From positions 1-40,971 of the forward strand of contig JAIKVV010000049.1 in NCBI GenBank assembly GCA_024685385.1: a stretch of DNA of 40,971 nucleotides. The letters are read 5' to 3'. The notes below the pieces were generated by a model that had not been told where the DNA came from, searched no databases, and saw only the letters and a list, made by a program, of their open reading frames with translations. The position numbers were made by a program, and so were the translations under genes. Source of the stretch: Saccharofermentans sp. GTDB lineage: Bacteria; Bacillota; Clostridia; Saccharofermentanales; Saccharofermentanaceae. Below, one piece after another: positions 15,631 to 23,801 of the stretch. The stretch's first letter is position 1; each line of letters begins with the position of its first letter.

Positions 15631-18585
15631 TTATTCCTCCCTTGTCTCGATCATCTTCATCTTGCGAAGATATATTATCTGCGGCAATGTGCCGATCACG
15701 ACCAGTAAGAGTCCCAGTAGCAAACAACACATAAGAGCCGGAATGAAATCGTAAGAAAACAGATCAGCTGTGTATGGTATTTTGTGATACCATGGCGTAT
15801 CCGATACGTCAAATTCTCCTCTTTCCAGTCTTGCTTCCGCAATATCAAGTATCTTCTGCATCACACAGACCGGAATGATCGCTATAAGTGATGCAACCAG
15901 CGGATAGAACATATTCTGAGTGTATATCATCAAACTTACCTGGTTTACAGAAAGACCGATACGCCTTAAAGTCTGAAATCTTCCGAGATTTGTCCTCGTT
16001 TTTGTATAAAGCCCCGTAATGATCGCGACTATACCCAGCAAGACAAGTGAAATTATCAATATACAAAAGATAGTCATTACCCTGTTCGTTCCGATGCTTA
16101 TCTCATCCATATATTCAAATGTTGACCTGGTCTTGACATCAACAGAACCTGCCAAAGACTTATACCAGGATTCATCGAATTGATATATGTTACAACCCTC
16201 CTTCAGTTTAACCTTAACTGAAGTATAGTTCTTATCAGGAAGTCCCCAACTTTCGAAAGAGTCCGCTAGACACAGAACGCTCATTCCTAACGACGGTTCA
16301 GCATCTTCCTTTTCATCCGCGGCAAAGGCATGCAATAGTCTTACCCAATCTGTTCCGATAGTAAGATAATCATTTATATCCTGTTCGTTATGTAACACTA
16401 CAATCGCACCGACTTTTGCTCCAACGCCGTATTTCTTTCCGACAGCAGCATACTTAGTGTGTGTCACTCCGCTTTCGATCTCAACATCGTTTTCATATAT
16501 GATCCATTTAGGATCATCAAGATTATGAAAATCAAGTTTTTCCTCTTCATCAGATAAAAGGATGTCATCAAAGATTATTGAAGACCCGACAGGATAATGC
16601 TGCATACACAGATCCTTTAGTTCTTCAGGCACCGCCAACACCACTTCTTCACCGCTTCTGATCTTATCAAGATCTACCTGTCCTGAAATTACATCCTCTT
16701 CCAGAACTTTCATCTCATTTGCAGTCAATCCGACCGTAGGAAGTTCATACATACGGGCATGAGGATCATATCCCAAATATTCAAATATCTTCTCTTCAGC
16801 CTTTATTGCATCTACCCTGATTGGATTGTCCGACTGACGGTAGTTCATCAGACGATTTCCGAGAAGCAGCTTAATATCTTCTTCGGGTTCTTCATCAAAA
16901 ACCATCCTTGTCGACTCGTTAAAAATTACCGCACGGGTTTCTTCGACATCAGGATTACCATTCATGAGTTCTGTAAAAGACGGTTCCACTCCCGCATCAT
17001 GCCGGTTAAAAATACAGTATCCCAAATCCAGAATATAAGGATCCTTTGCGGCAACATAACCTGTTCCGTCAATGCCTAAACTGTTCATAAAACCTCTTGC
17101 TTCACCTGTCGCCTGAGCGGCAAAAGACCTGAAGAACACATACCCGAAAAGAGAAGCAGAAAGAACGATCGTCATTACGAGCATCGTGCTTCCTTCATGA
17201 AGATCTATCCTTCTGTTCATAACGCCAAGCCATCCGAATCTCAGATCAGCTGTCTTATGTCTGTTTCTTTTCTTCTTCCCGACAAATGTGCTGTCTGACG
17301 AAGATAACAGTTCTGCAGGATACATCCTGTATAAACGATTCAATGGTATTATCAGGGATAACGCCAAAGAACAGATACAGACTGATAACGACATTACTAC
17401 CGGATTATATGTGATCCGTTGTATTATCTGATCAGCATTGATCCCGTCATACAACCTGAGATGCATTACTTCATTAAGTGCCCGTATCACCAGTATGTGA
17501 ACTGCGTATCCCAGCCCAGTACCAATGACGGCACTTCCAATTCCGAATCCGAATATCTCGATTACCAGATCACGGACGATCTTCCTGGATGACATTCCTA
17601 TGCTCCGGAGTATTGCATAGTGTTCCTTGCGGTCAGCTATTATGTTTTTCGAGAGCATATAGAGTGATACGACTTCTGTTATTATGATCAGCAAAGAGAT
17701 TACCGGGAAAACGATCGCCGAATAGAAATCCCTCTTAAACAAACCATCACTTACGGCTTTGTTTATTTCTTCACGGGAAGGATCTTTAGACGGATATCCT
17801 AAGCCTACATTCCAATATTGTCCGAAATTTCTTCTGCTGACCTCAAAAGCCGTATATGGAAATCTTGCCTCATCCAGAAATTGAGAAACTTTAGCATGCA
17901 AACTCGCCGCTCCTTCAGAATAAGACCTGAAAAAGACCGTTTCTCTGCTGCATCTCCATGTATCCAGATCCGACGGATAAAAATATACTGCCGGCATCTG
18001 ATAAGAAGCCGTTTCATATGCAAATTCCGGACACCTGTACCATCCGCCGACAACCTCACTGTCGGAAGCTTTAAATACACCGGATATCGTGTATTCTTTA
18101 TCCTCTATATATTCGCCTTGCAAGTCAAATTTTTTCAGTAATACAGTCTCTCCGGGATACGGAACTATCCCGTATGTATTAACAACGGATACATCGACTG
18201 CTATCTCATTTTCCCTTTCAGGGTAATTCCCCCTGATAAATGTCATGTGATATATATCTTCTGACAATTCATCCTTTAATGCGATGGCCTTAAAAGATTC
18301 CGTTTCTTCAACGTTCGATACTGACCCTAATTCATAATATAGGCCGATCTCATCTGCAAACTCCGTATCTGCCAGTTTATCTTCCAATCCGATCTTGGCG
18401 TTATAAACGATCGCATCATAGTCGCCGACAAGCGTCAGACTTTCTTCCAACTCGGTCTTTTTCTCGCTTCTTACGAGTAAACCTGTTGTAGTTATAGAAA
18501 AACTCCCAAATATAATCATAACGATCAGGCAGATGAACCTGCCTGATCGCATGTCTTTCAAAAATATATTTTGTTTTGCCAGCAT
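15631..18585 (-). CDS. Large FtsX/MacB-like ABC transporter permease
   Basis: 984 aa. TM1 is near residues 14-35, followed by a long extracytoplasmic domain. A TM cluster (~residues 290-425) contains a typical FtsX core ('LLIIITEVVSLYMLSKNIIADRKEHYAILRSIGMS', 'AVIGTGLGYAVHI'). A second TM near 465 starts a second extracytoplasmic region (~490-835), and a C-terminal FtsX core follows (~850-975; 'LGRFQTLRRIGLSVNQVSL'). Two FtsX repeats with large outer loops fit a full-length BceB/MacB-like exporter. No strong ribosome binding site precedes the ATG; it starts 9 nt after the stop of the small ORF at 18595, suggesting coupling. An extended -10 (TGGTATACT) ends at 18629. Confidence 0.9.
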   Translation of the reverse strand: MLAKQNIFLKDMRSGRFICLIVMIIFGSFSITTTGLLVRSEKKTELEESLTLVGDYDAIVYNAKIGLEDKLADTEFADEIGLYYELGSVSNVEETESFKAIALKDELSEDIYHMTFIRGNYPERENEIAVDVSVVNTYGIVPYPGETVLLKKFDLQGEYIEDKEYTISGVFKASDSEVVGGWYRCPEFAYETASYQMPAVYFYPSDLDTWRCSRETVFFRSYSEGAASLHAKVSQFLDEARFPYTAFEVSRRNFGQYWNVGLGYPSKDPSREEINKAVSDGLFKRDFYSAIVFPVISLLIIITEVVSLYMLSKNIIADRKEHYAILRSIGMSSRKIVRDLVIEIFGFGIGSAVIGTGLGYAVHILVIRALNEVMHLRLYDGINADQIIQRITYNPVVMSLSVCICSLALSLIIPLNRLYRMYPAELLSSSDSTFVGKKKRNRHKTADLRFGWLGVMNRRIDLHEGSTMLVMTIVLSASLFGYVFFRSFAAQATGEARGFMNSLGIDGTGYVAAKDPYILDLGYCIFNRHDAGVEPSFTELMNGNPDVEETRAVIFNESTRMVFDEEPEEDIKLLLGNRLMNYRQSDNPIRVDAIKAEEKIFEYLGYDPHARMYELPTVGLTANEMKVLEEDVISGQVDLDKIRSGEEVVLAVPEELKDLCMQHYPVGSSIIFDDILLSDEEEKLDFHNLDDPKWIIYENDVEIESGVTHTKYAAVGKKYGVGAKVGAIVVLHNEQDINDYLTIGTDWVRLLHAFAADEKEDAEPSLGMSVLCLADSFESWGLPDKNYTSVKVKLKEGCNIYQFDESWYKSLAGSVDVKTRSTFEYMDEISIGTNRVMTIFCILIISLVLLGIVAIITGLYTKTRTNLGRFQTLRRIGLSVNQVSLMIYTQNMFYPLVASLIAIIPVCVMQKILDIAEARLERGEFDVSDTPWYHKIPYTADLFSYDFIPALMCCLLLGLLLVVIGTLPQIIYLRKMKMIETREE

Positions 18586-18594
18586 AGTATTATT

Positions 18595-18774
18595 CTATTC
18601 CGTACTCTGCATTCCACCACTTGCAAAAAGTATACCATATGCGCTCTTTTCAGATGCGGTAGTATTGTGGATCGTTGCAATCTTGGTTTTAGTTGTGGTG
18701 TTATATGTCGTCGTAAACGCAGATGAACTTACGGCAATCATACCGATAGACAGTATTTGAGAGTCAAACTTCAA
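18595..18774 (-). CDS. Possible small exported peptide between protease and permease
   Basis: 59 codons if started at the TTG that directly follows the protease TAG (TAGTTG), with GGAAGG about 10 nt upstream; an internal ATG at 18741 gives 48 codons. The first 25 residues include a short hydrophobic stretch ('ILSIGMIAVSSSAFT') that could be a weak signal peptide. The rest is Thr/Ser-rich and beta-like ('TTTYNTTTKTKIATIHN', ending 'ILFASGGMQSTE'). No family is recognised. Its stop lies 9 nt before the permease ATG, so it may be translated as part of the operon. It could also be a gene remnant or chance ORF. Confidence 0.35.
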   Translation of the reverse strand: MKFDSQILSIGMIAVSSSAFTTTYNTTTKTKIATIHNTTASEKSAYGILFASGGMQSTE

Positions 18775-19686
18775 CTATTTTAGCCCTTCCAAGACACTGT
18801 ATACATGGCTCGTCACAAGACATCCCCGTCCATTCGCATTCAGCGTACCTGTTAACACGCCCCACACTATAGAATTGCTATCAAATACTGCCGAACCGCT
18901 TTGTCCGCCTAATGTATAAATCGTGCTAGTAAATCTATATGATGAATAACTACTCATTATTCCGGGGCTTTCTTGCATAAAATAGTAGTAAGCGTTCTGA
19001 TCCACATAACCAGCAGAATTTACAGCTTTATTAGTTATACTATTCGCATATCCATAACCAAACCATGACCCCGTTGTAGAAGTTGTCACTAAAACAGCCC
19101 AATCATAATTTACATCTTTTGAAGATGTATACTGTGTTGGCAGATGCCATCCTGACAAAGAAATATATGTGCTTGGAAGTGTCGATGAATTCAGAGCTTT
19201 GTATACTCTCACAACATTTGCCGTCTTGGAATATGCATACCAATAAATACCATGCGCACACGTGAATATAAGGTCATTGTAAACAAAACCTCCAGAAGAG
19301 ATATTCCATGTTTCTACTGAACCATCGTTATTTAAATCAAAGCCGTTTCGGCACATCACTACGTTTTTATATGGCGAAACATTTGCATTGCTAACTGGTG
19401 ACAACGAGTCTGGATAACTATACTGTTGCGTCGGAGAAGAATCCAATCCATCAAAATGAGCTGGCGAAATCAACTCAGCATCAGTATCCTTAACTACATT
19501 TTTAAAATAGCTGATATACTTCTCGCCCGAATCTACATCATATGAAAGCATCTCAAATTCGTCATTTCCAGATTGAGATTCCGTTTTGTTATCGGCAAGA
19601 ATCACTTCAAAACTGAATGATAACACAAAAGAAATAATAGTAATAGGTACCAGGATTTTTCTAATCTTGAATTTCAAATTCCGCAT
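18775..19686 (-). CDS. Secreted trypsin-like serine protease
   Basis: 303 aa from the ATG at 19686, chosen for its AGGAG 7-8 nt upstream; a longer in-frame start is not supported. A signal peptide (MRNLKFKIRKILVPITIISF..., cleavage near 'VILA-D') is followed by a ~70-residue possible propeptide. The catalytic triad fits the chymotrypsin/V8 fold: His in 'LIFTCAHGIYW', Asp in 'VNYDWAVLV', Ser in 'LGGQSGSAVFD'. A calcium-loop-like 'DLNNDGSVE' precedes the His. The gene starts inside the lipoprotein gene (26-bp overlap) and is followed by the exported-peptide ORF and ABC exporter. Processing of an exported peptide or a host or competitor protein are both possible roles. Confidence 0.88.
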   Translation of the reverse strand: MRNLKFKIRKILVPITIISFVLSFSFEVILADNKTESQSGNDEFEMLSYDVDSGEKYISYFKNVVKDTDAELISPAHFDGLDSSPTQQYSYPDSLSPVSNANVSPYKNVVMCRNGFDLNNDGSVETWNISSGGFVYNDLIFTCAHGIYWYAYSKTANVVRVYKALNSSTLPSTYISLSGWHLPTQYTSSKDVNYDWAVLVTTSTTGSWFGYGYANSITNKAVNSAGYVDQNAYYYFMQESPGIMSSYSSYRFTSTIYTLGGQSGSAVFDSNSIVWGVLTGTLNANGRGCLVTSHVYSVLEGLK

Positions 19687-20230
19687 AGTGTATCTCCTTT
19701 CCAACATAAATCTTTAACCTGTATTTTCCTTCTTTCAATTGTCCTTCGTAAAATGCTTTTTCTGTATCGATCATTACTTGCGTTGAATATTCAATGGTTG
19801 GATTATCCAAGATTGCACAGAAAGCATAATAGTCGTCATTTGCATCGAGATAGCCCGGTTTGAACTCAACTGGAATCCATCCCGTTTGTGTCTCTTGTTC
19901 CAGAAATACTAGCCAGCAGAACCAAAATCCATACCCTTTGTTTTGATTGGTTACGGTGCATTCAATATGCTTTTCATCTATTTTGTACACAGATTGTTTG
20001 ATGTTTACCACAATTCGATTGTATTTCTTTTCGCAAGGTATCTCATCAAACAATGATGACTTGATCTTCTCATCACTAACTTGTGAGATGCGTCTTTCTA
20101 TATCCGCCTGAGATACGGAATCCGCATATTCAATTTTTTTTGTTGATTCTACCGAAGTGCGTTTCGAACATGATGATACACATGATAAAATTACTGAAAA
20201 AAACACAAAAATCACCACTATCTTCCTCAC
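19661..20230 (-). CDS. Lipoprotein with bacterial Ig-like (Big_14-type) domain
   Basis: 189 aa. The signal peptide MRKIVVIFVFFSVILSCVSSC has a probable lipidated Cys at residue 21. The C-terminal ~115 residues fit the bacterial Ig-like pattern 'VTNQNKGYGFWFCWLVFLEQE...GWIPVEF...', ending 'LKEGKYRLKIYVG'. This is typical of Big_14 domains that often sit on antibiotic-response or peptide-associated lipoproteins. Its 3' end carries the ribosome binding site of the protease. GGAGGAG lies 7-8 nt before the ATG. It is the first gene after small-RNA copy 2. Confidence 0.8.
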   Translation of the reverse strand: MRKIVVIFVFFSVILSCVSSCSKRTSVESTKKIEYADSVSQADIERRISQVSDEKIKSSLFDEIPCEKKYNRIVVNIKQSVYKIDEKHIECTVTNQNKGYGFWFCWLVFLEQETQTGWIPVEFKPGYLDANDDYYAFCAILDNPTIEYSTQVMIDTEKAFYEGQLKEGKYRLKIYVGKEIHYAEFEIQD

Positions 20231-20332
20231 GCAATCTCCTCCTTAATCGACTCTGATAATAGGTTTATCCTCTTTTTTCCTAACTTTCAAATTCCCATAT
20301 GGGGCTAAATCTCCATAAAAAAAGTCTGTTCA

Positions 20333-20361
20333 TTGCTTGCTCTGATCAGAGGAGTTATACT
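20333..20361 (+). promoter_or_regulatory. Promoter of candidate small RNA copy 2, with 12-bp palindrome in spacer
   Basis: TTGCTT (20333-20338), 17-bp spacer, TATACT (20356-20361). The spacer contains the perfect palindrome CTCTGATCAGAG (20340-20351), a likely operator position because a bound protein would block RNA polymerase. Confidence 0.6.
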
Positions 20362-20367
20362 CAAAAA

Positions 20368-20461
20368 CAAGTGAACTCCTTAATCAGAAATCTCCTACTC
20401 ATGGTTTTCTGTTGTTCATTCCAGTTGCCCGCCGGTCGCCAAACTAAACGGGCAACTTTTT
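20368..20461 (+). ncRNA. Candidate small RNA, copy 2
   Basis: Predicted ~94-nt plus-strand transcript with the same architecture as copy 1. It has a CU-rich 5' half with two CTCCT motifs, then the identical 36-nt core, then a terminator hairpin (20424-20461: arms GTTGCCCG/CGGGCAAC followed by five T). Relative to copy 1 the stem carries a T-to-C change on one side and A-to-G on the other, preserving pairing. It lies between the lipoprotein gene and the frameshifted secreted gene, both on the other strand. Confidence 0.6.
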
Positions 20462-20471
20462 CTTTGCCGGA

Positions 20472-21067
20472 TCAATAACTATCCAGGGTTCCTGATGTAT
20501 CACATGTTAGTGTTAAGCTGTAATTTATGTTGCTCCCAAGAAAACTAGCCGTCCCGTGTATTCTCGCATATGCTTTCCCGTTTGTTTTACCTTTGGTTAC
20601 AGATGGAGTACTGGTCCATAAACTCAGCGGTGCAGGAGTAAAACTTCCCGTTGCCGATGTGGTAGTAACATTTGTGGAAATGTAAGAAAAAGAACCATTT
20701 ACCGTAATCGTAAATATCCTTACCCCAATGGAAGAATATGTGTCCGCAGATACACTGCCTGAAGTTGTATCACGTGTATCTCCGGTATCAAATAAAGTTA
20801 CTGCTGTAACTGTTTGACTATCATAATTTATTCGAATCTCGAATGATATCTCCTCGCCCTCTATAGGATCAGGATTAATATCTGATCCCTGCTGGGGAGC
20901 ATAAGTATCCAGTACACTTTGGAATTCCGCCCTGCTGTTGATCTGATGGGTTTCACAATACACAATAAGATTGAAATCTCGTGTCCCATTAATCTCCTCT
21001 GCGTTAATCGCCCCCCGCATAAGAGAACAATCGTTCCCATTAACAATAACGAAAGTAATTTCTTCAT
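20472..21067 (-). pseudogene. Secreted beta-rich protein gene with frameshift in a G6 tract
   Basis: A perfect ribosome binding site (AGGAGG, 7 nt) precedes the ATG at 21067, which opens a signal peptide (MKKLLSLLLMGTIVLLCGG). The frame then goes off course. The remaining ~180 codons continue in another frame ('INAEEINGTRDFNLIVYC...'), ending 'TCDTSGTLDSY'. Adding one G to the G6 run at 21011-21016 would join the two as ...LLCGG-AINA-EE..., giving a normal signal peptidase site and a ~198-aa exported protein. The mature part is Thr/Ser-rich and probably all beta, with no recognised family. It may be a sequencing error, a real inactivation, or phase variation. It lies 19 bp downstream of the XRE regulator. 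Confidence 0.75.
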
Positions 21068-21086
21068 AGTTTTTCCTCCTGATCAA

Positions 21087-21623
21087 TTATTCTTCATTGT
21101 AAGTAATTGGTCTATAAACAGCATAATAACTGTTCTCATTAGCATAAAACGCAATCCCATACAATAACAAAGCCACAAGTAATACTATAACTACGGCGAA
21201 TATTATCAGTATCCTGTTGCGTATCTTTTTCTGATGTAATATCTGTTTCTGAATCTCCAAATGTTCTTTGCTGACATATATCGATTCTTTAAGGCTTTCA
21301 ATATCTTTGGAAGTAGCTTGTTTGGAAGATATCTCCTCCAATATCTTCTTCTGTTCCGTTACTCCGTATGAAATATCGTTTATGGCTTCCTCAACTCCGG
21401 AAACAGTTGTTTCCTCACTGACGGTCGTCTCATCTTCATTTAACAGCTGCTGTGCAGATAATCCCAACAGATCAGAGATCTTCATAAGTTCATGATCTGA
21501 GGGTGTGTTGCTTTCTTTTTCCCAGCGAACAACAGATTGACGGGAAACACCTAGCTCATCAGCTAATTGTTGTTGAGACATTCCCTCCCGACTTCTATAT
21601 TCTTTCAGGTGTTTTCCCAGCAT
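21087..21623 (-). CDS. Membrane-anchored XRE-family transcriptional regulator
   Basis: 178 aa from the ATG at 21623 (AGGAGG 8 nt upstream; the GTG three codons earlier overlaps that site). Residues ~3-57 are a Cro/CI helix-turn-helix ('LKEYRSREGMSQQQLADELGV', 'SRQSVVRWEKESNTPSD'). Next come an acidic Thr-rich linker, a probable coiled coil (~75-130), and one TM helix (~136-158) with a short outside tail. This architecture resembles clostridial HTH proteins that sit on the membrane, possibly sensing envelope signals. It precedes the exported frameshifted gene. The promoter region contains four phased GTAAC half-sites. Confidence 0.85.
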   Translation of the reverse strand: MLGKHLKEYRSREGMSQQQLADELGVSRQSVVRWEKESNTPSDHELMKISDLLGLSAQQLLNEDETTVSEETTVSGVEEAINDISYGVTEQKKILEEISSKQATSKDIESLKESIYVSKEHLEIQKQILHQKKIRNRILIIFAVVIVLLVALLLYGIAFYANENSYYAVYRPITYNEE

Positions 21624-21666
21624 TTCCTGCACCTCCTGTGTTTAATCTGCTTTATTGAAAAATAAA

Positions 21667-21709
21667 TGTCAAGTAACAATTAGTGTTACATCCTGTAACA
21701 CTATGTAAC
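21667..21709 (-). promoter_or_regulatory. Promoter and phased GTTAC/GTAAC half-sites upstream of the XRE gene
   Basis: A minus-strand TTGACA (-35) is at 21667-21672. Directly upstream, half-sites start at 21673, 21685, 21695 and 21705 (spacings 12, 10, 10 bp). Two form the inverted repeat GTGTTAC-AGGAT-GTAACAC. Their placement just above the -35 suggests an activator or autoregulatory site. The -10 is weak (CAGATT at 17 bp). Confidence 0.55.
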
Positions 21710-21790
21710 ATCTCAGTCTATGAGCTGTTCGGTGGTAACCTTTTGGCTATATGAATATTATCTGGGAAAACAAGGGGAAAGCATGATGCT

Positions 21791-22996
21791 TTACTCGATC
21801 ACTATAACAAATGCTTTCTTATACTTGTTCCCTATCGAATATCTCAGGAGGTCATCTGACTGGACAAGTCTTATCGTGTAACCGTGCATCTCGCAGATCT
21901 TGTGCGATATGAAAAGACCCAGACCCGTGCCGCCTGACGAACCCCTAGATCTGTCACCGGTTACGAAAGCCTCGAAAAGTTCATCTGCAGTTGCCTTGTC
22001 TATCGGTACTCCCGAATCGGCTACCAATACTCTCTTCTCGTCACCGTCGGTCCTGATGAAGATGCCGATATCGGTGCCGTCGGGATTATGCCTTATGGCA
22101 TTGGTTATGAGATTGTTTATTACCCTGCCGAACTGCATCCTGTCTGCATCTATGATGATCTCTTCTTCGGGAATGTCGACCTCGGGTTCGCATCCCGAGT
22201 TTTCCATGTCAGTATAGTGGTCTGCAACGCATTCTCTTACGAGCTCGCAAAGATCTGTCTTTGTCTTCGTTATCGAATAACCCTGGCTGTCGAGCTTTAC
22301 GTAATCGAAGAGCATCATTACTATCTCGTTCATCCTGCCTGTCTTGGCTTTGATCGCATCAAGATATTCCTGTTCAGATCCTTCCTTGACCATACCGTCA
22401 GATAGTGCCTGGGCATATCCCGAGACGGTGGTCATGGGGGTCTTAAGATCATGGACGATATCGGAGATCATGAGATAGCGCTTGCGTTCTTCTTCTTTCT
22501 GTTCTTCCTCGCGCTGCTTTTCGAGTTCCCTGAAGCGCTTGACGACCGATGCGGAAAACCAGGTGACTCCCGCAACATAGGGCGCGACGAGCAATAAGAC
22601 GATGAGCAGGATCAGGAAGAACAATAAGGTTACGTTGCCGAAATTGACCTTTTCGATGAGGCTTTGAAGAGTATTGCCTTCGAGATCGAACCTGTCTGCG
22701 CCGAGAGAGGTTAGACGACCTGCCATGAACTGCAGTATCATGTCGGACAAAGCAGGCAGGAAGAACCTTAATGCATTTGCAATAAGCAGTCCTGCAAGGA
22801 CCAGGAGCAGGATGAAGACATTTCCTATGTTATTAAGCTGGATGCCCTCTATCTGGGGCATGAGCATGCTGATTACCCTGGGGAGCAAAAGCCAGTTGAT
22901 CACGCTGATCGCGGCAAATTCTATTATGCTGACGACCAGGAGAGTCGATATGAACCTCTTGATTATAAACTTCTTAAGCCCTGCTTCCGGTGTCAT
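21791..22996 (-). CDS. Sensor histidine kinase
   Basis: 401 aa. Two to three N-terminal hydrophobic segments (~15-45, 58-82) and another at ~122-145 bracket a small extracytoplasmic part, then a charged helix. The HisKA box 'SDIVHDLKTPMTTVSGY' carries the phosphorylated His182. The ATPase domain has an N box 'NNLITNAIRHNP', a G1 box 'VADSGVPI' and a G2 box 'GGTGLGLF'. It starts 7 bp downstream of the response regulator, so the pair is one unit. The short sensor region and proximity to ABC exporters would fit an envelope-stress sensor. A short palindrome (AAAGCATCATGCTTT) overlaps the stop and may aid termination. Confidence 0.95.
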   Translation of the reverse strand: MTPEAGLKKFIIKRFISTLLVVSIIEFAAISVINWLLLPRVISMLMPQIEGIQLNNIGNVFILLLVLAGLLIANALRFFLPALSDMILQFMAGRLTSLGADRFDLEGNTLQSLIEKVNFGNVTLLFFLILLIVLLLVAPYVAGVTWFSASVVKRFRELEKQREEEQKEEERKRYLMISDIVHDLKTPMTTVSGYAQALSDGMVKEGSEQEYLDAIKAKTGRMNEIVMMLFDYVKLDSQGYSITKTKTDLCELVRECVADHYTDMENSGCEPEVDIPEEEIIIDADRMQFGRVINNLITNAIRHNPDGTDIGIFIRTDGDEKRVLVADSGVPIDKATADELFEAFVTGDRSRGSSGGTGLGLFISHKICEMHGYTIRLVQSDDLLRYSIGNKYKKAFVIVIE

Positions 22997-23003
22997 CTGA
23001 TCC

Positions 23004-23690
23004 TTACCTTACTTCAAGCCTGTAACCTAAGCCGCGCAATGTCTTGATGTATCGTGAAGGGTCCTCGTCGAGCTTGGTACGGAGCTTGCTTATCGCAACC
23101 ATTATGTTGTTGTCTGCAACAATGAAATCCTCGCCCCAGGCATATTCATATATCTGCTGTTTGGTGAAGACCCTGTTGGGATTCTTCATGAGAAGTTCCA
23201 TGATCTTATATTCCACGGATGTGAGTTCCACGGGCTCACCGTTTTTCGAAAGGAAACATTTCCCCACATCCAAAGAAAGATCGCCTGCTTCTATGATCCC
23301 GCCTTCTTCGCTTCCTGCGGGATCATCCACGATCCTCCTGCAGGCGGCCTTGACTCTGGCCGCAACTTCCAGAGGATTAAAAGGCTTGGTAATATAATCG
23401 TCGGCTCCCAGGTTAAGACCTAAGATCCTTTCGGCATCGGCTGTCCTTGCCGAGATTATGATGACGGGTATGTTGCTCTCATCCCTTATGTCCTGAAGGA
23501 CATGAAGACCGTCCCTGCCGGGCATCATGATGTCAAGAAGGCATAAATCAGGCTTATCGGTCTTTAAGGCCTCTTTTACCTTGTCTCCGGATGAGACCTC
23601 AACCACGTCAAAGCCCTCGTTCTCAAGATAGAGCCTTAAGAGGTTTCTTATCTCTGCCTCGTCATCTGCGATCAGTATCTTCCGTTTCAT
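23004..23690 (-). CDS. OmpR/PhoB-family response regulator
   Basis: 228 aa. The receiver domain (1-~120) has the acidic pair Asp9/Asp10, phospho-acceptor Asp53 in 'LCLLDIMMPG', Thr/Ser in 'IIISART' and Lys in 'DDYITKPFNP'. The C-terminal winged helix (~130-228) contains 'LTSVEYKIMELLMKNPNRVFTKQQIYEYAWG' and 'VAISKLRTKLDEDP'. It is co-transcribed with the kinase at 21791-22996. Candidate targets in this window are the 11-bp-phased TTAAGGTT repeats before the DUF975 gene, a spacing typical of tandem binding by this family (inference). Confidence 0.96.
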   Translation of the reverse strand: MKRKILIADDEAEIRNLLRLYLENEGFDVVEVSSGDKVKEALKTDKPDLCLLDIMMPGRDGLHVLQDIRDESNIPVIIISARTADAERILGLNLGADDYITKPFNPLEVAARVKAACRRIVDDPAGSEEGGIIEAGDLSLDVGKCFLSKNGEPVELTSVEYKIMELLMKNPNRVFTKQQIYEYAWGEDFIVADNNIMVAISKLRTKLDEDPSRYIKTLRGLGYRLEVR

Positions 23691-23720
23691 GATCTCACCT
23701 TCGTTTTATAAATCGGATAA

Positions 23721-23743
23721 CCGGCAGGAATAACTCCTGCCGG
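23721..23743 (-). terminator. Hairpin between DUF975 gene and the two-component pair
   Basis: Perfect 9-bp stem CCGGCAGGA/TCCTGCCGG with a 5-nt loop. No T-run follows on either strand, so it may be a weak terminator, an mRNA-stabilising hairpin or an attenuating structure. Confidence 0.45.
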
Positions 23744-23801
23744 TCATCAATACTATATCATATCCCCTATTCAATAATGAACCTTGTAATTCTCACCGCT
23801 A

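Larger units (their letters stand above)
20333..20461. repeat. Dispersed intergenic repeat, copy 2
   Basis: Direct repeat of 14764-14892, roughly 85% identical by eye, covering promoter, transcript and terminator of the candidate small RNA. No transposase or terminal inverted repeats flank either copy. Confidence 0.85.

Noticed and set aside
18533..18760. 75-codon plus-strand ORF with an apparent TM segment
   Set aside because: The hydrophobic run is the reverse complement of Thr-rich codons on the minus strand; no ribosome binding site or promoter.
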